From contig NZ_LMIT01000011.1 of assembly GCF_001428825.1 (NCBI RefSeq), positions 449,485 through 491,076 on the forward strand: a DNA stretch of 41,592 nucleotides, written 5' to 3'. This document shows positions 7,034 through 15,663 of this stretch, one piece after another (position 1 is the stretch's first letter; each line of letters opens with the position of its first letter). Below the pieces are notes generated by a model. It saw nothing but the letters and a program-made list of their open reading frames with translations. It was not told the DNA's origin and did no database searches. Both the position numbers and the translations under genes were made by a program. The stretch is from Nocardioides sp. Root240. GTDB taxonomy: Bacteria > Actinomycetota > Actinomycetes > Propionibacteriales > Nocardioidaceae.

Positions 7034-8229
7034 CGGGTGGCGTCCTTCGCGTAGCGGCCGGCGATGTCGCGGCCGATGATCTCCTTCATGATCTGGCTGG
7101 TCCCGCCGTAGATCGTCTGCACCCGGCTGTCGCGGAAGGCCCGGCCGATCGGGTACTCGTTCATGAACCCGTAGCCGCCGAACAGCTGCAGGCAGCGGCT
7201 CGTGACCCGCACCTGCATCTCGGTCGCCCAGAGCTTCGCCTTCGAGGCCTCGGCCGTCGTCAGCGTGTGCTCGTTGAGCGCCAGTGCGGCGTTCTGGACG
7301 TACGCGCGGGTGATCTCGACCTCCGTCTCGAGCTCGGCGAGCTCGAAGCGGGTGGCCTGCAGGTCACCGACGCGCTGCCCGAAGGCGGTGCGGTCGAAGA
7401 CGTAGTCCTGGGTCCACCGCACCGCGGCCTCGGCGGACGCGAGCGCCTGCATGGCCAGCGAGAGCCTCTCCTTCGGGAGCCGTTGCATCAGGTAGATCAG
7501 GCCCTGCCCGACCTCGCCCAGCACGTTCTCGGCACCCACGCGGACGTCCTCGAAGACCAGCTCCGCGGTGTCCTGGCCGGCGAGGCCGACCTTGTCGAGC
7601 TTGCGGCCGCGGGAGAAGCCCGGGTCGTCGCGCTCGACCACGAACAGGCTGAAGCCGCGCGAGCCGGCGTCCGGGTCGGTCTTCGCGAAGACGACCACCA
7701 GGTCGGCGTTGATGCCGTTGGTGATGAACGTCTTCTGCCCGTTGAGCACCCAGCCGTCCCCGTCGCGGACCGCGGTCGTGCGGATGCCCTGCAGGTCGCT
7801 GCCGGCACCCGGCTCGGTCATCGCGATCGCGAGCACCAGCTCGCCCGACGCGGCGCCGGGCAGCCAGCGCTGCTTCTGCTCGTCGGTGCACAGCTCGAGG
7901 AGGTACGGCAGCACGATGTCGTCCTGCAGGCGCAGGCCCAGGCAGTACGAGGTCGCGCCGATCGCCGCGAGCTCCTCGGCCACGACCATCGGGTAGCGGA
8001 AGTCGGGCTCGCCGCCACCGCCGTACTGCTCCGGGACGGCGAGACCGAGGATGCCGTTCTTGCCCGCGGCCTGCCACGCGCTGCGCGGGACCAGTCGCTC
8101 GTCCTCCCACTCGAGGTGGTGCGGCTCGACCTCGCGGCGCACGAACTCCCGGACCGACGCGCGGTAGGCCTCGTGGTCCTCGGTGTAGAAGCCGCCGCGC
8201 AGGTTGAGGCTGGTCGTCCCAGCGGTCAT
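7030..8229 (-). CDS. Acyl-CoA dehydrogenase (long-chain / isovaleryl type active site)
   Basis: A 399-residue FAD enzyme catalysing alpha,beta-dehydrogenation of acyl-CoA, the first step of beta-oxidation. [11 protein letters not shown] (136-146) and FITNG (168-172) line the flavin site, and FGGYGF is at 350-355. The C-terminal position that carries the catalytic Glu in short/medium-chain enzymes is Gly here (IYGGTSQIM, Gly375). A Glu is instead found at 254 (LPKERL), where long-chain and isovaleryl-CoA dehydrogenases place their base. The enzyme therefore looks intact but of the LCAD/IVD class. ATG 8229 overlaps the upstream SDR stop (ATGA). The start codon of the LLM gene overlaps this gene's stop in the same way. 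It belongs to the 10196-5301 operon. Confidence 0.93.
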   Translation of the reverse strand: MTAGTTSLNLRGGFYTEDHEAYRASVREFVRREVEPHHLEWEDERLVPRSAWQAAGKNGILGLAVPEQYGGGGEPDFRYPMVVAEELAAIGATSYCLGLRLQDDIVLPYLLELCTDEQKQRWLPGAASGELVLAIAMTEPGAGSDLQGIRTTAVRDGDGWVLNGQKTFITNGINADLVVVFAKTDPDAGSRGFSLFVVERDDPGFSRGRKLDKVGLAGQDTAELVFEDVRVGAENVLGEVGQGLIYLMQRLPKERLSLAMQALASAEAAVRWTQDYVFDRTAFGQRVGDLQATRFELAELETEVEITRAYVQNAALALNEHTLTTAEASKAKLWATEMQVRVTSRCLQLFGGYGFMNEYPIGRAFRDSRVQTIYGGTSQIMKEIIGRDIAGRYAKDATR

Positions 8230-8990
8230 CGCGGCGCCATCCGGATCGCGCCGTCGAGGCGGATGGTCTCTCCGTTGAGCATCGGGTTCTCGACCACGTG
8301 GGCGGCGAGGGCGCCGTACTCCTTCGGGTCGCCGAGGCGCGAGGGGTGCGGCACCTGCTGGCCCAGGCTCTTGCGGGCCTCCTCGGGCAGCGAGGCGAGC
8401 AGCGGGGTGTCGAACAGGCCCGGCGCGATGGTGACCACGCGGATGCCGATGGTCGACAGGTCGCGCGCGATGGGCAGGGTCATGCCGACCACGCCGCCCT
8501 TGGAGGCGGAGTACGCCGCCTGGCCGATCTGGCCGTCGAAGGCCGCCACCGACGCGGTGTTGATGATGACGCCGCGCTCCTCGCCGAGCAGGTCGAGCCC
8601 CGCCATGTGAGCGGCCGTCAGGCGGATGACGTTGAAGGTGCCCAGCAGGTTGATCTCGATGATCCGCTGGAACTTGTCGTACGGGTACGGCGTGTTGTCG
8701 CGCCCGACGGTCTTGATCGCGTCGCCGGTGCCGGCACAGTTGACCACCACCCGCAGGGTGCCGAGCTCCGATGCGGCGGCGATGGCAGCGTTCACATCGT
8801 CCTCGCTCCGGACGTCGCCGGGCACGAACCGGACGGCGTCGCCCAGCTCCTTCGCGGCGACCTCGCCCGGGCCGCCCGGGAGGTCGAGGATGACGGCCCG
8901 GCCGCCCTTGGCGAGGAGGGCCTCGACGGTCGCGCGGCCGAGGCCGGAGGCGCCGCCGGTGACGAGGGCGACGGTGTCGTTGATCTGCAT
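8226..8990 (-). CDS. SDR, 3-hydroxyacyl-CoA dehydrogenase type 2-like (HSD17B10-like)
   Basis: A 254-residue classical SDR with TGGASGLG at 11-18, Asp36 after strand two (favouring NAD), NCAG at 84-87, catalytic Ser147, Tyr160 and Lys164 (YSASK), and [10 protein letters not shown]. The long insertion around 90-107 and the phrase [20 protein letters not shown] are characteristic of the HSD17B10 / short-chain 3-hydroxyacyl-CoA dehydrogenase group, which oxidises 3-hydroxyacyl-CoA and hydroxysteroids. It lies between a thiolase (12-bp gap) and an acyl-CoA dehydrogenase (4-bp overlap), so the third step of beta-oxidation is its likely job. No classical FadB is present in the window. Confidence 0.9.
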   Translation of the reverse strand: MQINDTVALVTGGASGLGRATVEALLAKGGRAVILDLPGGPGEVAAKELGDAVRFVPGDVRSEDDVNAAIAAASELGTLRVVVNCAGTGDAIKTVGRDNTPYPYDKFQRIIEINLLGTFNVIRLTAAHMAGLDLLGEERGVIINTASVAAFDGQIGQAAYSASKGGVVGMTLPIARDLSTIGIRVVTIAPGLFDTPLLASLPEEARKSLGQQVPHPSRLGDPKEYGALAAHVVENPMLNGETIRLDGAIRMAPR

Positions 8991-9002
8991 GGGTGTTCCT
9001 TC

Positions 9003-10196
9003 TCAGAGCTTCTCGATGATGGTGGCGTTGGCCATGCCCTGCGCCTCGCACATGGTCTGGATTCCGTAGCGGCCGCCGGTGGCCTCGAGGTGGTTGACCA
9101 GGGTGGTGAGCAGCCGCGTGCCCGACGAGCCGAGGGCGTGGCCCAGCGCGATCGCGCCGCCGAGCGGGTTGAGCTTCGCCGGGTCGGCCGCCAGGTCGTG
9201 GGCCCAGGCGAGCGGGACGGGCGCGAACGCCTCGTTGACCTCGTAGGCGTCGATGTCGTCGATACCCAGGCCCGCCCTGGCCAGCGCCTTCTGGGTCGCG
9301 GGGATCGGGCCGGTCAGCATCATCAGCGGGTCGGAGCCGGTGACGGCGTACGACACGAAGCGGGCGCGCGGGGTCAGGCCGAGCCTGCTCGCCATCTCCT
9401 CGCTCATGATGAGCGCGGCCGACGCGCCGTCGGTGAACGGCGAGGAGTTGCCGGGGTGGATGGCCCACTCGACGTCGGGGAACCGGGCAGCGAACTCGTC
9501 GGTGCGGAAGGCCGGCCTGAGGCCGCCCAGGCCCTCGGCGGTGGTGCTCGCGCGGACGGTCTCGTCGACCTTGTGCTCGACGGCGTTGCCCTCGGCGTCG
9601 GTGACCGTGATCGGGACGATCTCGTTGTCGAAGGCGCCGTTGGCGATCGCTGCGGCAGCGCGGCGGTGGGACTCGGCGGAGTACTCGTCGAGGGTGGCCC
9701 GGTCGAGCTTCCAGTCGCGGGCGACGAGCTCGGCCGACACGCCCTGGTTGACCAGGCCCTCGGGGTAGCGGGCGTGCACCTCGGGGCCGGAGCTGTCCTG
9801 GCCCATCGTGGTGCTGCCCATGGGGACCCGGCTCATCGACTCGACGCCGGCGGCGATCACGACGTCGTACGCGCCGGCGGCGACGCCCTGCGCGGCGAAG
9901 TGGACGGCCTGCTGGCTCGAGCCGCAGGCGCGGTCGATCGTCGTGGCGGGGACCGACTCGGGGAACCCCGCGCCGAGGACGGCGGCCCGGCCGATGTTGA
10001 GCGCCTGCTCGCCGCCCTGCATGACGCAGCCGGTGATGACGTCGTCGACGAGCGCCGGGTCGAGGTCGTTGCGCTCGACGATCGCCTTCAGGACGTGGAC
10101 GAGCATCGACGTCGGATGGGTGCCGGACAGCGCGCCGCCCGGCTTGCCCTTGCCGGACGCGAGACGGGCGACGTCGACGATGACGGGAGTGGGCAC
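9003..10196 (-). CDS. Acetyl-CoA C-acyltransferase (thiolase)
   Basis: A 397-residue thiolase. The nucleophile is Cys91 (DRACGSSQQ), the general base His353 (GGAIALGHALGSSGTR) and the second Cys383 (MCEAQG, where most thiolases have CxGxG). NEAFAPV is also intact. It cleaves 3-ketoacyl-CoA to acetyl-CoA and a shortened acyl-CoA. The start is GTG 10196, preceded by GGAGG five bases away. The promoter has a TTTATC -10-like element directly next to a 22-bp palindrome (10221-10242), so the divergent TetR protein probably controls it. It is the first gene of the operon thiolase-SDR-ACAD-LLM-npdG. Similarity to FadA5/FadA6-type steroid thiolases is possible but not provable by eye. Confidence 0.93.
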   Translation of the reverse strand: MPTPVIVDVARLASGKGKPGGALSGTHPTSMLVHVLKAIVERNDLDPALVDDVITGCVMQGGEQALNIGRAAVLGAGFPESVPATTIDRACGSSQQAVHFAAQGVAAGAYDVVIAAGVESMSRVPMGSTTMGQDSSGPEVHARYPEGLVNQGVSAELVARDWKLDRATLDEYSAESHRRAAAAIANGAFDNEIVPITVTDAEGNAVEHKVDETVRASTTAEGLGGLRPAFRTDEFAARFPDVEWAIHPGNSSPFTDGASAALIMSEEMASRLGLTPRARFVSYAVTGSDPLMMLTGPIPATQKALARAGLGIDDIDAYEVNEAFAPVPLAWAHDLAADPAKLNPLGGAIALGHALGSSGTRLLTTLVNHLEATGGRYGIQTMCEAQGMANATIIEKL

Positions 10197-10220
10197 GAGG
10201 ACCTCCGCAAGTTCGGGATA

Positions 10221-10242
10221 AACCAGTCAGTGCTGACTGGTT
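10221..10242. promoter_or_regulatory. 22-bp palindromic TetR operator
   Basis: Arms AACCAGTCAG and CTGACTGGTT are perfect inverted copies around a 2-base centre. The site is 25 bases upstream of the thiolase start and 67 bases upstream of the TetR start, and it abuts TTTATC, a likely thiolase -10 element. On the plus strand a TAGCCT box at 10253-10258 is a likely -10 for the TetR gene, putting the palindrome over its -35 region. The geometry fits autoregulation plus repression of the beta-oxidation operon, with an acyl-CoA as likely inducer (inference). Confidence 0.8.
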
Positions 10243-10308
10243 CGTGCGAGGGTAGCCTTCGACTCCGCCGTTTGTCACCTGCCTGCCCGGATTCGAGAGG
10301 AGCGCCAC

Positions 10309-10899
10309 ATGGCCCGCGCCGTGCAGACCCGCACGATCGACGTCCAGCGCCGGATCCTCGACGCGGCCGTCGAGGTGATGCTCGAGCACGGCTACAGCGG
10401 CGCGTCCACCGTGCGGATCCAGGAGCGCGCCGGTGTCTCCCGCGGACGCCTCCTGCACCACTTCCCGTCGCGCGACGCGCTGCTGATCGCGGCCTCCCAG
10501 CACCTCGCGCGGGCCCGGGTCGGCGAGCTGCCCAGCGACCACTCGTGGCCCGGCGACCTCGGCGAGCGGATCGACGCCGTCGTCGACACGATGGCCGCGA
10601 CCTTCACGCAGGGCTACTTCTGGGCCGCCACCGAGCTGTGGATCGCCGCCCGCACCCACGAGGAGATCCGCGAGGCGCTGCTCCCCGGCGAGCGCGAGAT
10701 CGCGCGCGCCGTACGCGTGGCCATGGACGGGTTCTTCGGGCCCGAGCTCGCGTCCCGTCCGGGCTACGAAGGACTGCGCGAGGTGCTCTTCACCAGCCTT
10801 CGCGGCATGGCGCTGACCACCTCGTTCGACCCGCGGGAGGAGCCGACACGACGGCACATGGAGCGGCTGAAGCAGCTGGCGCGGACCGTCCTGCTCTGA
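10309..10899 (+). CDS. TetR/AcrR family regulator
   Basis: A 196-residue one-component regulator. An N-terminal helix-turn-helix covers about 14-60 (RRILDAAVEVMLEHGYSGAST, VRIQERAGVSRGRLLHHFPSRDALL), followed by an all-helical ligand/dimer domain. ATG 10309 has a GAGGAG Shine-Dalgarno 7 bases upstream (ATTCGAGAGGAGCGCCAC). It is divergent from the thiolase operon and a 22-bp palindrome lies between them, so it most likely represses both. It is followed after 29 bases by the crotonase gene at 10929 on the same strand, which may be co-transcribed. The ligand is unknown; a CoA thioester would fit the neighbouring genes. Confidence 0.92.
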   Translation: MARAVQTRTIDVQRRILDAAVEVMLEHGYSGASTVRIQERAGVSRGRLLHHFPSRDALLIAASQHLARARVGELPSDHSWPGDLGERIDAVVDTMAATFTQGYFWAATELWIAARTHEEIREALLPGEREIARAVRVAMDGFFGPELASRPGYEGLREVLFTSLRGMALTTSFDPREEPTRRHMERLKQLARTVLL

Positions 10900-10928
10900 G
10901 TCCGCCCGGACGGTCGAGAATGACGTCC

Positions 10929-11969
10929 ATGACGGTCGAACCCCCGGTCCTGCTGCGCCGCGACGGCCACGCGGCGCACATCGTCCTCAACCGCCCCCGC
11001 GCGATCAACGCGCTCACCCACGAGATGGTCGGCATCATCAGCGCCGCCCTCGAGGAGTGGCGGTACGACGACTCGGTGCGGACGGTCGTCCTGACGGGGG
11101 CCGGCGAGCGGGGCCTGTGCGCGGGCGGCGACATCGTGGCGATGTGGCGCGACGCGAAGGCCGGAGGCACCGAGAGTGCGGGCTTCTGGGCTGACGAGTA
11201 CCGGTTGAACGCCACCATCGCGGCGTACCCGAAGGCCTATGTCGCGATCATGGACGGCATCGTCCTGGGCGGCGGGATCGGCCTGTCGGCGCATGCCCCG
11301 CAGCGTGTCGTGACCGAGCGCTCGTCGATCGGGATGCCGGAGACGGGGATCGGGTTCCTGCCCGACGTGGGCGGCACCTGGCTGCTGTCGCACGCGCCGG
11401 GCGAGACGGGGACCCACCTCGGCCTCACGGCGGGCTCGATCGGAGCCGGGGACGCGATCGCGACGGGCTTCGCCGACCACTACGTGCCGACCGACCGGAT
11501 CCCCGGACTGCTGGCCGACCTCGCGCACCGCGACGCCGACGAGGCACTCGCCGACGCCGAGCTGCCCCCGCCCCCGTCGCCACTGACGGAGGCGCGCAGC
11601 TGGCTCGACGAGGCGTACGCCGGCGACGACGTCCTCACGATCCTGGACCGCCTGCGGGCGCTCGGCACCGAGGAGGCCACCCGGGCGGCGGCGACCATCG
11701 AGGCGAAGTCGCCGACGTCCGTACGGGTGACCCTGCGCGCCCTGCGCGAGGCAGCCGGAATGGCAGCGCTCACCGAGGCGCTCGACCTGGAGTACCGGCT
11801 GGCACTGCGGTTCCACGCCTCGCACGACTTCGTCGAGGGCGTGCGCGCGCAGGTGGTCGACAAGGACCGCAACCCGCAGTGGCGCCCGCCGCACGTGCGC
11901 GAGGTCGACGACGCGACAGTGGCCGCCTACTTCGCGCCGTTGGGTGAACCGGAGCTCGGCCTGGCCTGA
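10929..11969 (+). CDS. 3-hydroxyisobutyryl-CoA hydrolase-like crotonase
   Basis: A 346-residue crotonase, longer than enoyl-CoA hydratases (~260) and close to HIBCH length. LCAGGDI (63-69) and VLGGGIGLS (112-120) form the oxyanion hole. MPETGIGFLPDVGG carries Glu138 and Asp146, matching the HIBCH signature MPET-IG-PDVGG. The family hydrolyses 3-hydroxyisobutyryl-CoA in valine catabolism, but related proteins act as hydratases/isomerases. Two ATGs are possible, 10920 and 10929. I prefer 10929 because GAGA lies about 9 bases upstream, whereas it touches ATG 10920. It is downstream of the TetR gene and converges on the next operon with a 15-bp gap. Confidence 0.85.
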   Translation: MTVEPPVLLRRDGHAAHIVLNRPRAINALTHEMVGIISAALEEWRYDDSVRTVVLTGAGERGLCAGGDIVAMWRDAKAGGTESAGFWADEYRLNATIAAYPKAYVAIMDGIVLGGGIGLSAHAPQRVVTERSSIGMPETGIGFLPDVGGTWLLSHAPGETGTHLGLTAGSIGAGDAIATGFADHYVPTDRIPGLLADLAHRDADEALADAELPPPPSPLTEARSWLDEAYAGDDVLTILDRLRALGTEEATRAAATIEAKSPTSVRVTLRALREAAGMAALTEALDLEYRLALRFHASHDFVEGVRAQVVDKDRNPQWRPPHVREVDDATVAAYFAPLGEPELGLA

Positions 11970-11984
11970 CGCGGCCCCGGGCGC

Positions 11985-12821
11985 TCAGCCACCGACGAAC
12001 AGGTCGGTCTCGGGCCCGTCGCCGCCGTACCGGCCCAGGTCGGCGATCCCGACGCTGCGCAGCACGTCGACGTCGAGCAGGCACTGGCCGGTCACGAGCG
12101 CCGCCGGCGTGGCGAGGACGGCAACGGCCGCGTCCGCCATCACCGCGGGGCTGCGTGCGAAGCGGGCCGCGTCGTCGCCCAGCAGGTGCACGACGTTGCC
12201 GGTGCTGATCGTGCGCTCCGGCCACAGGCAGTTCGACGCGATGCCCGCGCCCGCGAACTCGGCCGCCCAGCCGAGCGCGAGGATGGTCATGCCGTACTTG
12301 CTCAACGTGTACGGCGGGTGCGCACCCAGCCACCGTGGCGCGAGGTTCAGCGGTGGCGAGACCGTCAGCACGTGCGGGTTGGCGGAGCGGCGCAGCGCGG
12401 GCAGGCACGCGCGCGTGAGCACGAAGGCCCCGCGGATGTTGACCTGCAGCATCAGGTCGAAGGCCTCGACGGAGATCGCCTCGGTGCCGGCGAACGTGAG
12501 AGCGCTCGCATTGTTGAGGCAGGCGTCGATGCCGCCGAAGTGCCCGACCGCCTGCGTGACGGCCCGCACGACGGCGTCCTCGTCCCTGAGGTCCGCGGCG
12601 AGCACCAGGCACTCGCCACCACCCTCCTGCACGGCATCGACGGCTCGCACCAGCTCGGACGTGACCGCGCTGCGGACCGGCTTGGTCAGCAGCACCACGT
12701 TCGCCCCGGCCGCCCCCAGGCCTGCGGCGAGTGCGCCGCCGATGCCGTGCACCCCACCGGACAGCACCACGGTGCGTCCGGCGAGAGCGTGCCGCGGCTC
12801 CCACGCGGCACGCCCCGTCAT
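11985..12821 (-). CDS. SDR, HSDL2-like (hydroxysteroid dehydrogenase-like 2 type)
   Basis: A 278-residue SDR. The cofactor loop is SGGVHGIG (21-28; first Thr replaced by Ser), followed by NNAS (103-106) in place of the usual NNAG. The catalytic region SPPLNLAPRWLG-(A)HPPYTLSKYGM has Ser155, Tyr171 and Lys175. NNAS plus SPPLNL...YT.(S/A)KYGM is the signature of the HSDL2 group. In animals HSDL2 carries a C-terminal SCP2 domain; here the protein ends after the SDR domain and a separate SCP2 gene sits in the same operon (18232-18636). It is the last gene of the P450 operon, 7 bases after the ferredoxin reductase stop. The substrate is not known, but lipid-like 3-hydroxyacyl or sterol compounds are plausible. 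Confidence 0.87.
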   Translation of the reverse strand: MTGRAAWEPRHALAGRTVVLSGGVHGIGGALAAGLGAAGANVVLLTKPVRSAVTSELVRAVDAVQEGGGECLVLAADLRDEDAVVRAVTQAVGHFGGIDACLNNASALTFAGTEAISVEAFDLMLQVNIRGAFVLTRACLPALRRSANPHVLTVSPPLNLAPRWLGAHPPYTLSKYGMTILALGWAAEFAGAGIASNCLWPERTISTGNVVHLLGDDAARFARSPAVMADAAVAVLATPAALVTGQCLLDVDVLRSVGIADLGRYGGDGPETDLFVGG

Positions 12822-12828
12822 CGGGGGT

Positions 12829-14067
12829 TCATCTCGTCCGCTGCGGCGCGCGCACCGCCGGCAGCCCCTCGGCGAACTCCCGGGCCTCCGTCCACGAGGC
12901 CCGTTGGCTGACCAGCTTGCGCAGCTTCATGATCTGCGTCGGCCGGTCGACGGTGAGCGCTCCCACCACCCGCTCACCCCTCCGGTACAGCGCGAGGTAC
13001 GGCTCCTCGGCCAGGACCACGACCTCGTCGGCCTGCGGCACCCCGACGAACTGGATCCGGTGGCCGTACCAGTCGGACCAGAAGTACGGCACCGACGCAA
13101 CCGGTACGGCGGCCGCCGGGTCGAGTGCGTGGGCGGCGGCCGCCGCACCGTGCTCAGCGGCGTTGGTCCAGTGCTCGAGCCGCATCAGCTGGTCGTCGAA
13201 CAGCGGGTTCGGCCAGTACGCGACGTCGCCGGCGCCGTAGACACCCGGCAGCGAGGTGGCCAGCGTCGCGTCGCACAGCAGCGCGCCGTCCCGCTCGTGC
13301 AGCGCGATCCCCGAGTCGCGCAGCCAGCCGGTCGACGGCACCACTCCGATGCCGGCGACGACCAGGTCGGCGTCGACCCGCGTGCCGTCGTCGAGCAGCA
13401 CACCGACGGCGCGACCATCGGCGACGAGCAGCTCACGGACCCCCCTCCCCAGGCGGAGATCGGCGCCGTTGGCGCGGTGGAGTTCGGCGCAGACGCGTCC
13501 TGCGTCCGGGCCCACTGATCGGGTGAGCGGGACGTCGAGGCTCTCCACGATCGTGACGGGGAGCCCGCGCTTGCGCGCCCCGGAAGCGACCTCCGAGCCG
13601 ATGAAGCCGGCCCCGACCACCACCGTCCGCGCGCCCGCATCGAGGGCGGTCCGGATCGCGACGGCGTCGTCGAGCGTGCGCAGCGCGTGCACCCCGGCCA
13701 CACCCTCCGTCCCCGGAAGGGTCCGGGCGGCGGCGCCGGTGGCGACGATCAGTCGGTCGTAGCGGACCTCCCGGTCACCGGCCTCGAGCACGCGGTCAGA
13801 CGCGTCGAGGCCGGTGGCCGGGGTGCCGAGGAGCAGGTCGACCCCGAGCTCCTCGCGCAGGTGCTCCTCGCTGCGAAAGGGCGGCGCCTCCGGCGTCGTC
13901 CCCTCGTCGAGGAAGGCCTTCGACAGCGGCGGCCGGTCGTAGGGCAGGTGCGGCTCGGCCCCCACGAGGGTGATCCGCCCGTCGTACCCCTTGCGGCGCG
14001 CGGCCTCGACGGCCCGCAGGCCGGCGAGGGACGCACCGACGACGACGAGGTCGCGCACCGGGTCCAT
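12829..14067 (-). CDS. FAD-dependent ferredoxin reductase
   Basis: A 412-residue pyridine-nucleotide-disulfide-family flavoprotein of the rubredoxin/putidaredoxin reductase type. The FAD motif is VVVGASLAGLRAVE (8-21), then YDRPPLSK, VATGAAART and a second dinucleotide motif VVVGAGFIGSEVA for NAD(P)H. GVYGAGDVA binds the flavin ribityl chain, and the C-terminal domain has YFWSDWYGHRIQFVG, as in oxygenase-coupled reductases. It passes electrons from NAD(P)H to the small ferredoxin encoded 8 bases upstream and so to the P450. ATG 14067 gives MDPVRDLVVVG; any earlier start would overlap the ferredoxin. It is part of a complete three-component P450 system. Confidence 0.92.
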   Translation of the reverse strand: MDPVRDLVVVGASLAGLRAVEAARRKGYDGRITLVGAEPHLPYDRPPLSKAFLDEGTTPEAPPFRSEEHLREELGVDLLLGTPATGLDASDRVLEAGDREVRYDRLIVATGAAARTLPGTEGVAGVHALRTLDDAVAIRTALDAGARTVVVGAGFIGSEVASGARKRGLPVTIVESLDVPLTRSVGPDAGRVCAELHRANGADLRLGRGVRELLVADGRAVGVLLDDGTRVDADLVVAGIGVVPSTGWLRDSGIALHERDGALLCDATLATSLPGVYGAGDVAYWPNPLFDDQLMRLEHWTNAAEHGAAAAAHALDPAAAVPVASVPYFWSDWYGHRIQFVGVPQADEVVVLAEEPYLALYRRGERVVGALTVDRPTQIMKLRKLVSQRASWTEAREFAEGLPAVRAPQRTR

Positions 14068-14075
14068 GACGGCCC

Positions 14076-14270
14076 TCAGCCCTCGATGATGCGCAGTGCC
14101 TCGGTGGGGCACGACGCGCACGCCGCCTCCACCTCGGCGCGCAACGTCTCGGCCGGGTTCTCGTCCAGGCAGAGCAGCGTGCCGTCCGCCTGGACCTCGA
14201 ACACGTCGGGGGCCTCGGCCTCGCACAGGCCCAGGCCGGTGCACTTGTCGTAGTCGATCGCGAGTCGCAT
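14076..14270 (-). CDS. [3Fe-4S]-type ferredoxin, P450 partner
   Basis: A 64-residue acidic ferredoxin with Cys10, Cys16 and Cys54 as ligands (CTGLGLC ... CASCPTEAL). The position that would bear the fourth ligand, residue 13, is Leu, as in actinobacterial [3Fe-4S] ferredoxins that serve cytochromes P450. An extra Cys51 near the CP motif and Cys34 are not standard ligands. The start at 14270 is one base after the P450 stop, and the ferredoxin reductase follows 8 bases after its stop, so the electron-transfer chain is ordered as oxygenase, ferredoxin, reductase. Cluster type (3Fe versus 4Fe) cannot be settled from sequence. Confidence 0.92.
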   Translation of the reverse strand: MRLAIDYDKCTGLGLCEAEAPDVFEVQADGTLLCLDENPAETLRAEVEAACASCPTEALRIIEG

Positions 14271-14271
14271 G

Positions 14272-15636
14272 TCAGGCCTCCTTGACCATCGCCGGGACGA
14301 AGCGGAAGGGCATCCGCTTGACGCCACGCATGAAGTTGGTGCCGAGCAGCTCCGGCTCGCCGGTCTCCCAGGACTCGAGGCGGAAGACGAGCTCCTCGAA
14401 GATCGCGCGCAGCATCTGCTTGGCGAGCTGGTTGCCGAGGCAGAAGTGGACACCGCCGCCGCCGAAGCCCAGGTGCGGGTTGGGGTCGCGCGCCAGGTCG
14501 AACCTCCACGGGTCCTCGAACACGTCCTCGTCGAAGGATCCGGACGGGTAGAAGAAGACCACCTTGTCGCCGGGGATGATCTTCTTCCCGCCGAGCTCGG
14601 TCTCCTTGACGCAGGTACGGCGGAAGGTCATGACGGGCGACGCGTAGCGGATGAACTCCTCGATCGCCACACCGATCCGGCCGTCGAAGTCCTCCCGCAG
14701 CCAGGCGAGCTGGTCGGGGTTCTCGGCCAGCGCCTTGAGGGCGAACGAGGTCGTGTGCTTGGTGGTGTCGGTACCGGCGACCGCCATCAGCACGAAGAAC
14801 GCGCCGATCTCGAACTCGTTGAGGTGCTCGCCCTCGACCTCCGCGTTCATCAGGTTGGTGAACAGGTCCTCCGCGGGGGTCTCCGCCTGCTTGCGGATGT
14901 CGATCAGCTGCTCGGCGATGTCGTGCAGGATCGCCGCCGCCTCGACCTGGACCTCGTCGGGCATCCGGTCGCCGAGTCGCTCGAGGTCGGCCCACGCGAT
15001 GATGTCGCCCGCCGCGATCGCGGTCAGCTCGCGCAGCTCCTCCGGGACGCCGAAGAGGTCGCAGAACATGCGGTTCGGCAGCTTCTCCGCGACCTTGGAC
15101 ACGACCTCGACCTCACCCGCACCGTCCGCGACGAGGTCGTCGACGATCTCCTTGGCCGCTCGCTTGATGTCGTCGCTGATCTTCTTGACCTGCTTGGGCG
15201 TGAAGGCGGCGCTCACGAGCATCCGCAGCTTCTGGTGCCGCGGGTCGTCCATCGCGAGGAAGCTCTGCGTCATCTGCAGGAACAACCGCGGCAGCATGTC
15301 GAACAGCACGCCCTGGCCGGAGATGAAGGTCTCGTTGTCCTTGGAGGCCTGCGTGATGTGCTCGTGCTTCACCAACGCCCAGTAGCCCGGGTCGTCGGGG
15401 TCGGGCGTGACGGCGTCCTCGACGGGGCGCTGCCACGAGACGGGATCGGTACGACGCAGCTCGGCGAACGCCTCGTCGCGCACCTCGGAGGTCTGGGCCC
15501 AGAAGGCCTTGGTCGAGATGTCGACCTCGGCGTACGCGGGCTTGTCGACACCCGTGGCAGGGAGGAAGTCCTCTTCCTCCTCCTCGGCGAACAGCTCGTC
15601 GAAGTCGACGCCGAACTCGTTGTCGGTGGCAGTCAT
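14272..15636 (-). CDS. Cytochrome P450 monooxygenase
   Basis: A 454-residue soluble bacterial P450. The I-helix oxygen-activation motif is AGTDTT (287-292), ExxR lies at 327-330 (EFIR), and the heme loop FGGGGVHFCLG has the thiolate Cys399. HLGFGGGGVHFCLGNQLA and the tail GVKRMPFRF resemble the CYP124/125/142 type that oxidises methyl-branched lipids and sterol side chains, so terminal hydroxylation is a reasonable guess. An unusual N-terminal extension of about 45 residues includes a run of five Glu (18-22), more acidic than most family members. The neighbouring ferredoxin, reductase, alcohol and aldehyde dehydrogenases support oxidation of a methyl or methylene group to a carboxylic acid. 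The CYP family number and substrate are not determined. Confidence 0.94.
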   Translation of the reverse strand: MTATDNEFGVDFDELFAEEEEEDFLPATGVDKPAYAEVDISTKAFWAQTSEVRDEAFAELRRTDPVSWQRPVEDAVTPDPDDPGYWALVKHEHITQASKDNETFISGQGVLFDMLPRLFLQMTQSFLAMDDPRHQKLRMLVSAAFTPKQVKKISDDIKRAAKEIVDDLVADGAGEVEVVSKVAEKLPNRMFCDLFGVPEELRELTAIAAGDIIAWADLERLGDRMPDEVQVEAAAILHDIAEQLIDIRKQAETPAEDLFTNLMNAEVEGEHLNEFEIGAFFVLMAVAGTDTTKHTTSFALKALAENPDQLAWLREDFDGRIGVAIEEFIRYASPVMTFRRTCVKETELGGKKIIPGDKVVFFYPSGSFDEDVFEDPWRFDLARDPNPHLGFGGGGVHFCLGNQLAKQMLRAIFEELVFRLESWETGEPELLGTNFMRGVKRMPFRFVPAMVKEA

Positions 15637-15663
15637 GATCGGTCCTTCTTCCGGGTTCCCGGC

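Noticed and set aside
8298..10900. Upstream extension of the crotonase gene at 10929 by about 870 codons
   Set aside because: The extension is antisense to SDR and thiolase genes and in another frame of the TetR gene. The true start is near 10929.
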